From the NCBI GenBank assembly GCA_027704905.1, contig CM050999.1:2086847-2150846 (forward strand): a stretch of DNA of 64,000 nt, given 5' to 3'. A model generated the notes under the pieces. It was not told the DNA's origin, ran no database searches, and saw nothing but the letters and a program-made list of their open reading frames with translations. Origin of the DNA: Muraenolepis orangiensis. Its lineage: Eukaryota; Chordata; Actinopteri; Gadiformes; Muraenolepididae. Of this stretch, positions 11,406 through 21,819 are shown one piece after another (position 1 is the first letter of the stretch; each line of letters opens with the position of its first letter). The translations under genes and the position numbers were made by a program.

Positions 11406-12280
11406 TATAAAGAAGTCCCAACACAAAAATGTTTACACAAATAAAACAAACATCATATACCTTCAATTGCATCATCATTCTGTTTCGCAATTAACAGTGC
11501 AATCAACATATTGTTCACATAAAGAATCATAGCACAATTCAACTGACAATTTGAAAAACCATATGCGATTGTACTGCATACAGTGTTGTAACATCAAAGA
11601 AAAACCACAGTCACTGTTCTCCTTCAGGACTTCCTGTAAAATGAATCGTTCACAAGGTTCATGCATGCGTTAGTTCAAGCATTGCAACTCTGATTAAACC
11701 CCTTTCTGTGAATATTGCATAATGTAGTATTATTACTCTGGTATCTCAGTAAATATACTCTGGTAAATATGTATATATGTAGCACAAAATGAAAACTGAT
11801 ATTCAGCAATAGTAAAACAATGTCCATGTTTTCTTATTCAAGATTACATTCCTTAAGGTCTTCATTTATGATTTACCATTCCTTGGGGGGAATTAAGCAC
11901 AAAACATTAAACACAATCAAAACAAACACAAAATCTGTTAATCTGATACGAATAGGCTTCATAACCATTAAACCACACTTGTATATATATGTATAGTATG
12001 ATTGCATTATATCAAAAACATATTGAAAAATTGAAATCTTAGTTAATCAAAATCAATGGGATGAGTTGACCCATCATACCTGTAATACCAATTCTAAGGT
12101 ATCTAAACTTTCACATTGTCATCCTGATCAAATATATTGTATGATTAGTGGTCCCTAAATCAGGTATTTTATGGTCCTAGGGGGCCCATGATTCCCTAAA
12201 TCAGGTATGTTATATGGTCCTAGCAAATCTTCTTAATGTTGCTGTAGAAGAAAAAACCCTGTTATCTGCATGGTGTGATG
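11406..12280. other. AT-rich ERV-B 3' internal region, no gene seen
   Basis: AT-rich sequence between the env-side material and the polypurine tract. No frame of protein-like composition was recognised. A short near-duplicate of CCTAAATCAGGTAT occurs around 12155-12210. Confidence 0.5.
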
Positions 12281-12607
12281 TTATGCAATGGAATCCATAT
12301 GTAGGTTGTGTTGGACTGCAACCGCTGAGACGTATCCAAGGTCCACATCTATCAGGATGGCAGATGATGTGACTTGGATCTGGTATGATCGCTTAACGTT
12401 TGACTGGACCCACGTTGGTTTTAGGATACGGACGTATACCCAGTCCTCAACCTGGGGTGATGGTCCCCTGGGTGATGGTTTGTCTGAGGTTGGATCGGCT
12501 GCCTGCTCCTGTTCAAACAAACACTCATAGACAGATGTGAGGCATTTTATACATGGTTTTATACATGGTTCCTCACTGTGTCCAAGTATCCTATAAGGGA
12601 CAAACAT
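12281..12607 (-). pseudogene. Integrase C-terminal-domain-like fragment
   Basis: A 108-codon frame whose middle (DWVYVRILKPTW, then a strand-rich stretch with VTSSAI) resembles the SH3-like C-terminal domain of gammaretroviral-type integrase. It lies near the 3' LTR, downstream of the env-position frames. It is not the ERV-B integrase end, which sits at 16420-16600. It may derive from a second retroviral lineage by recombination or insertion. Similarity is judged by eye. Confidence 0.4.
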
Positions 12608-13132
12608 GTTAGTTAAGCCTCTTCATATTATTTAAATTCAATGTAATTCCATTAGCCAAATCCATTAGCCCTTTCCACTAGTCCTGTTGACTCTGAATAA
12701 TAGACCAAAAAATACATTGTATTTGATTATTGTATAACATAAATGTAAACATGCTTGAATAGGTTATACTTGAAAGTAACCCATCACTGTGTAGTTCTCT
12801 ACAACATATTATGTATTTAGAGATGTTTATCAATGAAAATGTTTATCAATGAAAACCTTCATCTCCCCCCTTGCAGAGTGACTAACCCCAGTGTCAATCT
12901 GCAAAACAACATTGATAAAACAAAAAATTAAAAAAAAAAAAATTTTAAATGAACAGAATAATACACATAAAGGAAATAAATGAAATATAACAATGTTACC
13001 ACAAACAAATCTCAATAAAACTTGCAAAGTAAATCCTTCAATACAACACAAATAAATTCACCAATGAATTACAAGATCAGCTTCATCTTGTGGTCACCAG
13101 GGTTCCAAAGGAAAACTCAGTCAGTCTGCAGT
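12608..13132. other. AT-rich ERV-B internal sequence, nothing recognised
   Basis: Low-complexity AT-rich DNA with homopolymer A and T runs, including a long A tract near 12930. No gene or repeat family was identified. Confidence 0.4.
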
Positions 13133-14191
13133 CTGACCAACAGTGTTGGGCAAGTTACATCCAAAATATAATACATTATATATTACTAGTTACTGTCATT
13201 TGAAAGTAATTAGTTACATTACAATATTACTATCTCTGAATTGTAATGCGTTACACTACTTGTGTATTACTTTTGAGTTACTTTCAACAAAATAGCCACA
13301 GAAATATATGACTAAGCATTTAAAAATGCTAAACTGCAGATTGTTATAGCTGATTATTTACATTCAGTGGAGGATGATGTAACATAATGACTGTGTAGGC
13401 CCCTAAAGCTACTAATAACTTAATATAATAGGCACAGTAAAGGCTCATGGCACAATACAATGAGTAACAATGACAGTTAGAATCATATAAGCAGACAAAT
13501 GATCAAAGTCTGTAAGTTATGATGGAGATGCTGCAAATATTTAAAGTCCTGGCCTATTCATATGAAACAAAATAGAGTTAGAGCCCACTATAACATAGCC
13601 TATAGCCTTATAATATGACAAACACACAATCTCTTTTTCTTTTAGTTTCTATTGTTTTATTCTCTTTTAATTCAAGCTTACAGCACAAAGATGCCATGCA
13701 CTGAATGGACACAACTTCTGTTTTATGAGTCCAACAAACATTAACATGTAATCTAAACATAGCCTACAACGGCTAATCAATAAAACACAGGCCAGAGAAG
13801 CCAGGAAATTTGCCAAAAAAATGGCTACAACGTAGGCTACCACAGAAAGGCTGGTAAAATGTCAATCACTTATAGCTAGAACTCTAGCTAAAGCACATAC
13901 GGTACTTCAAGAATACTGAAAATAAAATAAAGTGCATGGGCCTATTTGGCAAATATGAAATACAAATCAGTCATTTCACTCCCAACTTCACAAAAAATGT
14001 AAGACTGGATAAATAAATAAACATAAAATTGAAAATAAAAAATGAATTCTTCACAGAAACCTGTTCCTGTCAAATGGCCTATATAACAGAGGTAGCATGC
14101 AGCCTAGAAGGCTGGTAAAGTAAACAGAACTATAAAGGCAGTTATGGCCTGGACATAGCCTACTTCTGGTTCTAGGGTGTAGTGGGGGGGA

Positions 14192-14452
14192 CTAGCCTAT
14201 TCCACCACCCTCTTGACTGAAATATCTGTTGAAGCGCATCAGGAGAAGGCGCTGAAAGCGTCCATCACCAAGACGGTTGCGTTTTGGGGTGAGCACAAGA
14301 TTCCCAAGACTGAAAAGTCTTTCTACTGGTGCACTGGATGGTGTTGGGGTGTTATAGCGGAGTGCAATTTGTTTAATCCTTGGAAACATGTGCAGGCTTT
14401 CCATCACAGGGGCAGAACTGAGATAAGACATTACCTCTGTTTCCACTGACAT
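14192..14452 (-). pseudogene. hAT transposase C-terminal dimerisation fragment
   Basis: An 86-codon frame with the hAT C-terminal hallmark SSAPVERLFSLGNLVLTPKR followed by conserved Arg and Leu positions. In full transposases this region mediates dimerisation next to the last catalytic acidic residue. It is separated from the N-terminal frame by only about 30 bp, so the catalytic domain has been deleted. Confidence 0.88.
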
Positions 14453-14482
14453 GGGCGCATCAGCTGTGGCACTGGGCTGTCA

Positions 14483-14968
14483 TCATAGGGAGTGCATGTC
14501 TTCCACAATAAATTCTGCCACCAGTCTCCTCACTTCTCTGGCTTCAAGAACCATGGCAGACCGAGAGAAACTTAACTTTTGTTGCTTTGTCTGTCCCGTA
14601 TGTTCGTCCTCTTTTTTCTTTCTCTTCTCCGCAGGTGCATCCCTCTCTTTCAGCTTAGTGTTAGCGTGGCACCGGTCCAGGTGTTTCTTTAAGTTACTGG
14701 TGCTATTTTTTGACGTCGAGAGTTCCCTCGGTGTCGCACACAGGTTGCATTTTACAATGATGTTCTTCTCCTTCTCTTTGAGGAACTGAAAATAATGGGC
14801 GAATGTCCATCGCGCAAACGTAGAGTCCGGCTGCGCCGTGTCTGTTGTCATCATCAGCCTCAACAGGAGAGAAAAAAAAAACAACAGGAAATCGCGCTTG
14901 CTCCCGAGTCCCGGCTTTTTTCTGTTGTCGGGATGTCTCGCGGTGTTGGTGAATTCTTTAAAAAACAA
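14483..14968 (-). pseudogene. hAT transposase N-terminal BED zinc finger fragment
   Basis: A frame with a BED-type finger: CNLC, then a spacer ending SNLKKHLDRCH, giving the Cys2-His2 arrangement that binds transposon ends. A basic Lys/Arg-rich segment follows (RDAPAEKRKKKEDE). The real start is probably the internal MMTTDTAQ around codon 39. It is linked to the dimerisation fragment by the deletion described above. Confidence 0.85.
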
Positions 14969-15300
14969 CAGCTAAACGGGTTAAAATGCGTTGTAACGCG
15001 CGTTACTTAGATTGTAACGAGTAAAATATTACCGAAAATGTATTAGTAATGCGTTATATTACTGCGTTACAGCAAATAGTAATACATTACTGTAATTGCG
15101 TTACTTTTGTAACGCGTTACCCCCAACACTGGTGACCAAGCATCCAAAAACATAATACAAAACAAATAACAAAAAATTAAAAATTAAAATTCAGTTGAAA
15201 TATGAATGGATGAGTATTTGCCAACTTAGGTCTGTCCATAATTTGTCTTTCACAGTATTTTGAATAATTGTCCCTGTCCTAGGCACATCCCTTCAAACAT

Positions 15301-15545
15301 CTACAACCTCTTCACACACTGATGTTTAAGTACTGCGTACTGATCTTCAGGAATTGAACACACACATCGGCCTTCATACTCTTCTGCTCGCATGATAGCC
15401 ATCTGACCTGCCTGTATATTAATCGCTCTACCAATACCCCTTGTTATCATTCCTCGTATGATAGGAATAGCACAACTGATTATCAGGATCACAACAATTA
15501 GACCAACTCCAAAGCCTGGTTGTGTTGCTTCTATTGGAGTCCTTC
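15301..15545 (-). pseudogene. ERV-B env-position transmembrane segment
   Basis: A frame with a hydrophobic span (GFGVGLIVVILIISCAIPII) followed by a basic, Cys-containing tail of about 45 residues ending at a stop at 15301. A basic RSRR precedes the span. The segment is in a different frame from the Ig-like part upstream, so the coding sequence is broken. It probably anchored the env-position protein in the membrane. No fusion peptide or heptad repeats are evident. Confidence 0.6.
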
Positions 15546-16080
15546 TGGATCTTGTGGGATTCTGGTTACGATAGTCAAGGCTATACTCGCAGTGGAGGCT
15601 TCTGTGTTCAGATAATCCGGTCTCAGTGTGTTGATGGTGGTAGAGACAAAGATTGTACTTGAGTTTGAGGGAGCTGGTTTCAAAGTACTGCGTGGACTTA
15701 GAGTCATAAGAGTTTCTGGTTCCATTGAAGTTGCTAATGATTGTGTTAGATTTTCACTGTTCTCTTGTACCGTTAGGGTTGTATTCTTATAGTTAAACAA
15801 AGGAAAATTTGGATCTCTGCATTCATATTGTCCTTCATCTTCCTGTTTGACATCTTTGATGAGTGAACAATTCCAAAATTGTTTCATTGTTTTCATGTGT
15901 GGAATTTGAGTGTAATTCGCTGAGTTTCCCGTTTTGTTTTGTCCATACAGCGTCTGCTTTATAGAGTCCAATGTTACATGGGAGTATGACTGAGCTCCCT
16001 TTCATTCCTGTGACTTCATTTCCTTGTCTTGCTCGTCGATTTCTCCTCAGAGACTTATGCCGTGTTGACATCTCCAATGT
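15531..16080 (-). pseudogene. Env-position frame with Ig V-like domain, broken
   Basis: Two overlapping frames carry the pieces of one immunoglobulin-like fold. The first has a B-strand VILPCNI and a C-strand AVWTKQNGK. The second has the diagnostic DVKQEDEGQYEC and a G-strand NTTLTVQE, followed by a Ser/Thr-rich stalk. Several N-X-S/T sites suggest glycosylation. A frameshift lies between the halves (about 15850-15960), so no intact protein is encoded. The order Ig domain, stalk, membrane span resembles a cell-surface receptor rather than a classical retroviral Env. Confidence 0.65.
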
Positions 16081-16792
16081 CGTAGTCTTTGAGTCGAATA
16101 GGTTTGACCGAGGTTCTGACTGGCCTTGAGCGTTTTGGCTGGACTGGATCAGGGCATTTCTTTGGTTCTCTGCAGTCAGTGGGGGAGGCCTCCCGGCCTC
16201 TTGGGTTTGGCTCTGGTTGTTCTGGAACATCCCGTAAATCAAGTGCATTGAACCCTCCGTGCTGTGCATCTTCTGGGAACTGGCACTCGGCATCACTTGG
16301 AAAAGGAGATATGCGATCATCTATATTCTCAATGTCATCATCTGAGTCGGGAGCAGTACCTCTGTTTTGAGGTGGTGCCTCCTTTTCTTCTCCTTGTGGT
16401 ACCTCCTCCTCATCTCGGTCTGTTGGTGCCTTAATGCAGTGATGTAGGTGGTACCAAGTCGGAGATCCCTTGATCTGAATTGCAGTTCTTGTGGTGCGGA
16501 TGACTTCGAATGGTCCCTCTCGTCGGGCGTCATGCCACTTTCTCCGGTAGATCTTGACAAACACTTTGTCGCCTGGTTGAATGGCGTCTTTTCGCTCCTT
16601 CAAGTCCTCCTTCTCCTCCTGTGTCTGTTTCTGGGTGACATAAACAGATATGTTTCTCAAACAAACCATGCATCTTCCTATGACATGGTCAATTCTTTCC
16701 AACAAATATGGAGCCCAAAATCCATATTCATTTGTGATCTTCCTTCTCACTTCCCCCCTTGCTACATGGGCTAGCCCATGAGCTTCCTTCAA
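16055..16792 (-). pseudogene. ERV-B integrase remnant: N- and C-terminal domains joined
   Basis: A 245-codon open frame. Residues about 4-43 form the zinc-binding HHCC domain (HGLAH ... CMVC). The DDE catalytic core is absent. Residues about 70-120 form the SH3-like C-terminal domain with PGDKVFVK and the GPF motif of gammaretroviral-type integrases, followed by an acidic, Pro-rich tail that runs into the env-position region. The frame stays open across the core deletion, but strand transfer is impossible without the core. Confidence 0.85.
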
Positions 16793-17330
16793 TTTTATGC
16801 TCTTGGTTCAGATAATCATCTCTGTTTATCTTCATAGCCGCTCCTTGTGGTCCCAAAATTATGCAGCCGGAACTGAGTTGAGTTTGTTCAGGTTGGTGTT
16901 TTAGCCAATCGTCTGGGTCAGATTTGGTGGCATCCTTCAAGTACTGAAGCGTACAGTGTGATGGATATTCAGGTGGTTTAGCACCGGGGATGTTTGCAGA
17001 AATGAACTTCTCCCACAGCTTTGCTGGTTCCAAGAGGTCTTGGCTAAGGTCCCCTAGCCAATATACCATAGCAGCGTCTTCTTCTACCATCATGGATAAC
17101 TGATGATATTCAGAAGGTACTTCTACCTGACAGCCGTCAGGTGTGCATTTCACTGTACAGTTCAATTTACATCGCGCATCTCTTCCAAGAAGTCTAATAG
17201 GGGTGTTTTTTGACACAAGAATAGGTAAAATAGCTCTTTGATTCTTGTATCGGAGTTCCACCGGTTTTGTGGTGGGTATCAGCTGTTTTATTCCCTCAAA
17301 TCCGACTGTCGTTATATGTTCTCCAGACAT
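16793..17330 (-). pseudogene. ERV-B protease remnant and deleted RT region
   Basis: The open frame begins in the C-terminal half of a retroviral aspartic protease, with the hallmark LLGRDARCKL. It then runs through an acidic linker and crosses directly into integrase-side sequence near 16800. The active-site DTG, the whole reverse transcriptase and RNase H are missing. It lies just downstream of gag, as pro-pol should. Confidence 0.75.
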
Positions 17331-17440
17331 AGGGAGGTGTGTGATGTGCGACGATTGTTAACCTTCACACAGATGGTAGGTTCCTTTTCCGGCCTATGCA
17401 CCTCCAGCTGACACCCCCCTTTCGGATTCTCCGGGCACCC

Positions 17441-18787
17441 CTATAACCCTTCCGGGCCCCTATATGGGTTCACCGGTCCCTGGGGTGGCTTTCGCTGCCA
17501 CTGCGATTCTTGGGGCTGCTGTTGCTGCCATTGTGGTTCTTGGGGCTGCTGTTGCTGCCATTGTGGTTCTTGGGGCTGCTGTTGCTGCCATTGCGGTTCT
17601 TGGGGCTGCTGTTGCTGCCACTGCTGTCTTTGGGGTGGCATCTGATGCCACTGCCGTCCTTGGGGTGCCCTCTGCTGCCACTGCTGTCTTTGGGGTGGTC
17701 GCTGCTGGTAACCTCCTCTTCCATTTCTTCGTCCACCCCTGTTGACTTCTGGTCTCATTTCGCATTCGCGAGACCAGTGTCCCATTTCTCCACATGTGTA
17801 ACATGGTCCAGACACTTGGGGGAAGCTTGGATTGTATCCTTGTTGTCCAAAACCTCCTCTTCCTCCTTGCCCCCCATATTGTTGTTGTCCAGAGTTGGGC
17901 TGTAGGTAAGGGGGCAGAGGAGCAGTCTGTCTTGGGGGTGGCAGTATTTGTTGCGGTTGAGGTGGATTCTGCAGAACTGCAGCCTGTTTCATTAATTGCA
18001 TTTGGTTTACTTTCCTGATTGTCTCCAGATTCTCCCTCAGAGTATGTTCCCGTTTGCGAAACCGTTCCACCTGAGTTGCTATGTGGTCCATTTGGTAGAT
18101 ACTCTTGGCCATGCTGCTCAGTCCCACTTTTTGGAGCCCAGTTGACACCAGGATTTCTTCCATTGTAGACACACCCAACAGAGCTGCTAAAAGCTTCTTG
18201 ATTTCTCCCAGTTGTCTTTTAACAAAGGCTGCTGGGGCCAAACTTATTTCAGCTCCTAATTTTTCCTTTATTCTGTCGATAAATCTCAATTCTTTGGTAA
18301 TTCTGGTAACTTCTTCGTCCATCTCGTCTATCATTTCTTTCCTGGGTGAGACTGTAGAGGAACCTCCAGCTTCTGATCCGTCGGTATCCTCTCCACTGTC
18401 TTCTTCACTGCTACTTGAATCGCTTTCAGTCTCATCTTTGCAGCTGACTTTTCTCCCTTCTCTTTCAGCTTTCGCCATCAACTTTCTGATCTGCAGGTCA
18501 TACCCTCCAGCGCACTGGTCTTCGTCGCTAGAGCTCTGTCCATGGCCTGTTGACCTTTCCTTCTCTCCATGTTTTTTCCTCGTCTTCCTCGATGATGTTG
18601 TTGCAAGGTTGACGATTCTCTGGTTTGGGGATGATGACCTCTGTTTCTTACTTTTACGATCTGGTTGAAGTTGGTCAGAGTTTAGGATTGGCATTTGTGG
18701 ATACAGACTAGTGAGCGTGTCTTTTCCCTCGTATGGTGGCGGAGTCACCGGAGACATGTGTGAAAAGCAAAACAATACACCAAACAA
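17441..18787 (-). CDS. gag: ERV-B Gag polyprotein, open but internally deleted
   Basis: A 448-codon intact frame; the likelier start is the second Met at 18757, just before a PPPY late-domain motif that recruits ubiquitin ligases for budding. An acidic Ser-rich stretch (SDSSSSEEDSGED) follows, then a shortened capsid-like region with coiled-coil character, a Pro/Gln-rich linker, and one CCHC zinc knuckle (CYTCGEMGHWSREC) for RNA binding. The C terminus is an RGG-like patch and about four 10-residue Gln/Trp repeats. Relative to ERV-A pieces, part of the capsid is missing, so particle assembly is doubtful. Confidence 0.85.
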   Translation of the reverse strand: MFGVLFCFSHMSPVTPPPYEGKDTLTSLYPQMPILNSDQLQPDRKSKKQRSSSPNQRIVNLATTSSRKTRKKHGEKERSTGHGQSSSDEDQCAGGYDLQIRKLMAKAEREGRKVSCKDETESDSSSSEEDSGEDTDGSEAGGSSTVSPRKEMIDEMDEEVTRITKELRFIDRIKEKLGAEISLAPAAFVKRQLGEIKKLLAALLGVSTMEEILVSTGLQKVGLSSMAKSIYQMDHIATQVERFRKREHTLRENLETIRKVNQMQLMKQAAVLQNPPQPQQILPPPRQTAPLPPYLQPNSGQQQYGGQGGRGGFGQQGYNPSFPQVSGPCYTCGEMGHWSRECEMRPEVNRGGRRNGRGGYQQRPPQRQQWQQRAPQGRQWHQMPPQRQQWQQQQPQEPQWQQQQPQEPQWQQQQPQEPQWQQQQPQESQWQRKPPQGPVNPYRGPEGL

Positions 18788-19420
18788 AACAAATCAAATC
18801 AATCAAATCAATGAATGTATGAATCAAATAAAACAAAAACAATCAATGAATCAAATGAATGAATGAATCAAACAGAACAAAAACAATCAACGAATCAAAT
18901 GAATGAATGAATGGATGAATCAAATAAAACAAACAATCAACGAATCAAATGAATGAATGAATGGATGAATCAAATAAAACAAAAACAATCTATGAATCAA
19001 ATAAAACAACTTCAATCAACAAATCAAATTAATGAATTAATTAATTATCAAATAAAACAAAATCAATCAATGAATCAAATTAATGAATGAATGGATTATC
19101 AAATAAAACAACTTCCATTAATCAACAACTCAAATGAATCAATGAATTATCAAATAAAACAAAATCAATGAATGAATCAAATGAATGAATCAAATAAAAC
19201 AACTTCCATTAATCAACAACTCAAATTAATCAATGAATGAATTATCAAATAAAACAATCAATAACTCAAATTAATCAACAAACAAGGGATTGCAACCCCT
19301 ATATTGTTTTATACCAGCTTAGCTGCTTCTTATCCTTTCAAAAGTTCAAACCTGTGAGTGTGTGAGTGAGTGAGAGAGAGAGAGAGAGAGAGAGAGTTTA
19401 ACTGAGTATGGTTCTGACCT
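18788..19420. repeat. Low-complexity leader repeats of ERV-B
   Basis: Imperfect tandem copies of AATCAAATAAAACAA and GAATGAATGAATC (18788-19275), ending in a (GA)n tract (about 19367-19395). It lies between gag and the upstream leader. The same composition is found in ERV-A at 10321-10440, so it is an element feature. Confidence 0.75.
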
Positions 19421-19812
19421 CAGATCCCTACTGGCTGTCCAAGGAATTGGTTCTTTGGCCTTGTTTCCTTGAATGTCACTAAAATAAAATATAAACAGTT
19501 ATTTTCTTTTTGAAATCTGTATGAATGACCCAGCCGAAATGAATTAGCCATATCAATCCTACACTCATACAAGAACATGAAATGTTTATAGGGAAACGAT
19601 TATAAGTGGCCCAGAAAACTGCGCCACATTTGAAAAAATAAAGGATTAATAGCCTCCATTCAACCTAAAGCGCGCTGAAAACTAGATTTAAGTTATTAAA
19701 CTTCTGAAAGATAAACCAAGAAGGTAAGCTTTACCTCTGGTTTAGTAGAGTAGGTTATTTACTGGCATCACGTGGAAACAACCCATATGTTCCATACAAA
19801 GAACAGAACAAA
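19421..19812 (-). mobile_element. ERV-B leader, segment shared with ERV-A flanks
   Basis: This contiguous stretch matches the left flank of ERV-B (10510-10787) followed by its right flank (21315-21432), joined at the CTAG near 19684. It is the internal reference that proves ERV-B inserted into a relative's leader. Confidence 0.85.
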
Positions 19813-20690
19813 GGAGAGACCATGCTTCTCTCCTCATTTGCATACTAACAACCTCGTCATCGGGTTGGATTTACATTGGGATCATGGCGACTCAGACTCT
19901 TGCCTCTTCCATGAGGCAAGAGTCCATGAAATAACCACGAGGTCCACAATTGACCACAATTTATCACGTGTGCTACCAAGGCCTACAGTATCACAAAGAA
20001 CCACATCTACCATGAAATAACTACGAGGTCCACAAAGGGCCCCAATTTACCAACATGCTACCAAGGCCTACAGTATCACAAAGAACCACATCTACCATGA
20101 AATAACCACGAGGTCCACAAAGGGCCCCAATTTACCAACATATAACATGTGTTCTTTAGTATCTTCCAAGGCACGCTTATGGTACGCTTATAACGGTAAC
20201 TTACTTATTTTGATTAGATTTGATGATACTTTTATGATACTTAAAGTGGTAACTTACTGATTTTTATTCGAATTTATGTTTTATGATACTCTTAAAGTGG
20301 TAACTTACTTATTTTTTATTAGAATTTATGTTTTATGATACTCTTAAAGTGGTAACTTACTTATTTTTTATTAGAATTTATGTTTTATGATACTCTTAAA
20401 GTGGTAACTTACTTATTTATTAGAGTTTATGTTTTATTGTACTCTTAAAGTGGTACATTCACTCTTAATTTTTAGCGGACATGTGAATTACTCTATTCCA
20501 TCCAATAAACCCCAAAGGAGGTCCTTTTCGATTTGGTCAACTGTTAACCATAGCCTTAATCTTAGTCAATAAAAGCAGACGCACATAAGCGCTCTGAGGA
20601 AGATGTTTAGAGCTTACCTCAAACCCCGGCCTGGCCAGTACCGGTGCCCGCGTGCGCTCACCCCACCGACAGCAGCTGGTCAACAATCGT
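19813..20690. repeat. Tandem-repeat-rich upstream leader of ERV-B
   Basis: Two arrays are visible. Three copies of an ~86-bp unit lie around CATGAAATAACCACGAGG (19925, 20011, 20096). About five copies of a ~50-bp unit lie around CTCTTAAAGTGGTAACTT (20215-20460). The leader from LTR to gag is about 1.9 kb, unusually long. No coding frame was seen; an enhancer or packaging role is speculation. Confidence 0.7.
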
Positions 20691-20699
20691 TTTAACCAA

Positions 20700-20717
20700 A
20701 TCCTGTTCGTGACGCCA
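20700..20717 (-). promoter_or_regulatory. ERV-B primer-binding-like site
   Basis: Three bases inside the 5' LTR, the minus strand reads TGGCGTCACGAACAGGAT. It begins with the TGG required to pair with a tRNA CCA end. The complement has tRNA T-arm character, but I cannot name the tRNA with confidence; a Ser-type primer is possible. Confidence 0.7.
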
Positions 20718-20720
20718 ATA

Positions 20721-21314
20721 TGTAGTATAATTTCTACTCGGTGGAATAAGAATCTTTCTCAGAGGTCCGGATACTAAGTTCAAGGTGTTTATTGAACAAA
20801 GCATCAAATGAAAGCATCTGCTGCAGCGAGATGGAGCCTGCCGTGCCAATTCGCAGAACTGGCGACGCGCTCCTTTACCAAACATTATATAGACAATAGC
20901 ATCATAAAACAGCCACTACTCCTAGTGGTCAAAGTAACAAACATCAACTTAATACTATTGGTCTGAGAGGTACAACCAGTATCCTGGTTGGTCACGGTGG
21001 TCATCGTCACGTCACAAGTTTATGGCTCAAACCCCCAAGGGGGTCGTATTTGGCTTGCACAACATTTCACGGCACTACTCTCTACGTTAGAGCTCATGTT
21101 ACATTCTGTAGGATACCGTTGAAAACCAGCCTAAAGGCACCATTACAAGGGCCTGAAGGCACACCAACACCTACACATCTGGAACTGCTTAACACATCTA
21201 TGTCCTAGTGGGCCTTGGGGTCCACCAGCAGATTATGCTGTAGCCACCTACTGCAATGTATAGAGGATCCAAAGAGTGTTTTAGATTATAATAAGGGTAT
21301 AAAAATACACTACA
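20721..21314 (-). mobile_element. ERV-B 5' LTR
   Basis: 594 bp, partner of 10788-11385, with the same TATA and AATAAA signals on the minus strand and TG/CA ends. It would drive transcription leftwards into gag. Confidence 0.92.
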
Positions 21315-21432
21315 CTAGTATCTAAGTTATTAACTCCTGAAAGATAAACCAAGAAGGTGAGCTCTACCTCTGGTTTATCACGTTGAAACAACCCATATGT
21401 TCCATACAAAGAACAGAACAAAGGAGAGACCT
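21315..21432 (-). mobile_element. ERV-A leader, LTR-proximal part
   Basis: Continues the leader interrupted at 10787 and matches 19685-19812 of ERV-B, including CCCATATGTTCCATACAAAG. Similarity stops after GGAGAGACC, so ERV-A is truncated here and its 5' LTR is not present. Confidence 0.8.
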
Positions 21433-21819
21433 GTAGTGTCCACCACTAGTGTCAGCCGTCGATTTGTTCAAATATAAACTAGATCAGGGGTTCCCACCTT
21501 TTTTGTGCCACGGACCGGCAGATACATGAAAAAAATCTCGCGGACCGGTTGTCAAAGTGTGTGTCAACACACACCCCTAACAAAACGGCAGGGATCGATT
21601 TCAGTATAAACGCGCATGTACGCGGAGCGCCGTAACAAAACCCGGCTCGTTCACGACCGACACGTCACTAGCGTGTAGTCTCTTTAGTAGCGCGTGTATG
21701 TCTCTCGTTATGCCGCCGATATATATTTAATCTATATATATATATATATAGATTATACCGCCCATATATACCGCTATATAATCAATATATATATTATACT
21801 ATATATATAATCTCTATAT

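Larger units (their letters stand above)
13141..15131 (-). mobile_element. hAT DNA transposon, internally deleted
   Basis: A 1991-bp element with terminal inverted repeat CAGTGTTGGG at both ends. It is flanked by an 8-bp target duplication matching at 7 of 8 bases (CTGACCAA at 13133-13140, GTGACCAA at 15132-15139). It keeps the BED zinc finger and C-terminal dimerisation parts of a hAT transposase but lacks the catalytic middle, so it is non-autonomous. It sits inside ERV-B, so it is younger than that provirus. Confidence 0.92.
10788..21314 (-). mobile_element. ERV-B, nested class I endogenous retrovirus
   Basis: A 10.5-kb provirus in minus orientation. It has paired LTRs beginning TG and ending CA, a CTAG target duplication (10784-10787 and 21315-21318), a primer-binding-like site, a polypurine tract, gag, protease, parts of integrase and an env-position frame. 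The reverse transcriptase, RNase H and integrase core are missing, so it cannot be autonomous. The two LTRs differ by only a few changes, so insertion was fairly recent. A hAT element interrupts it at 13141-15131. Confidence 0.9.
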
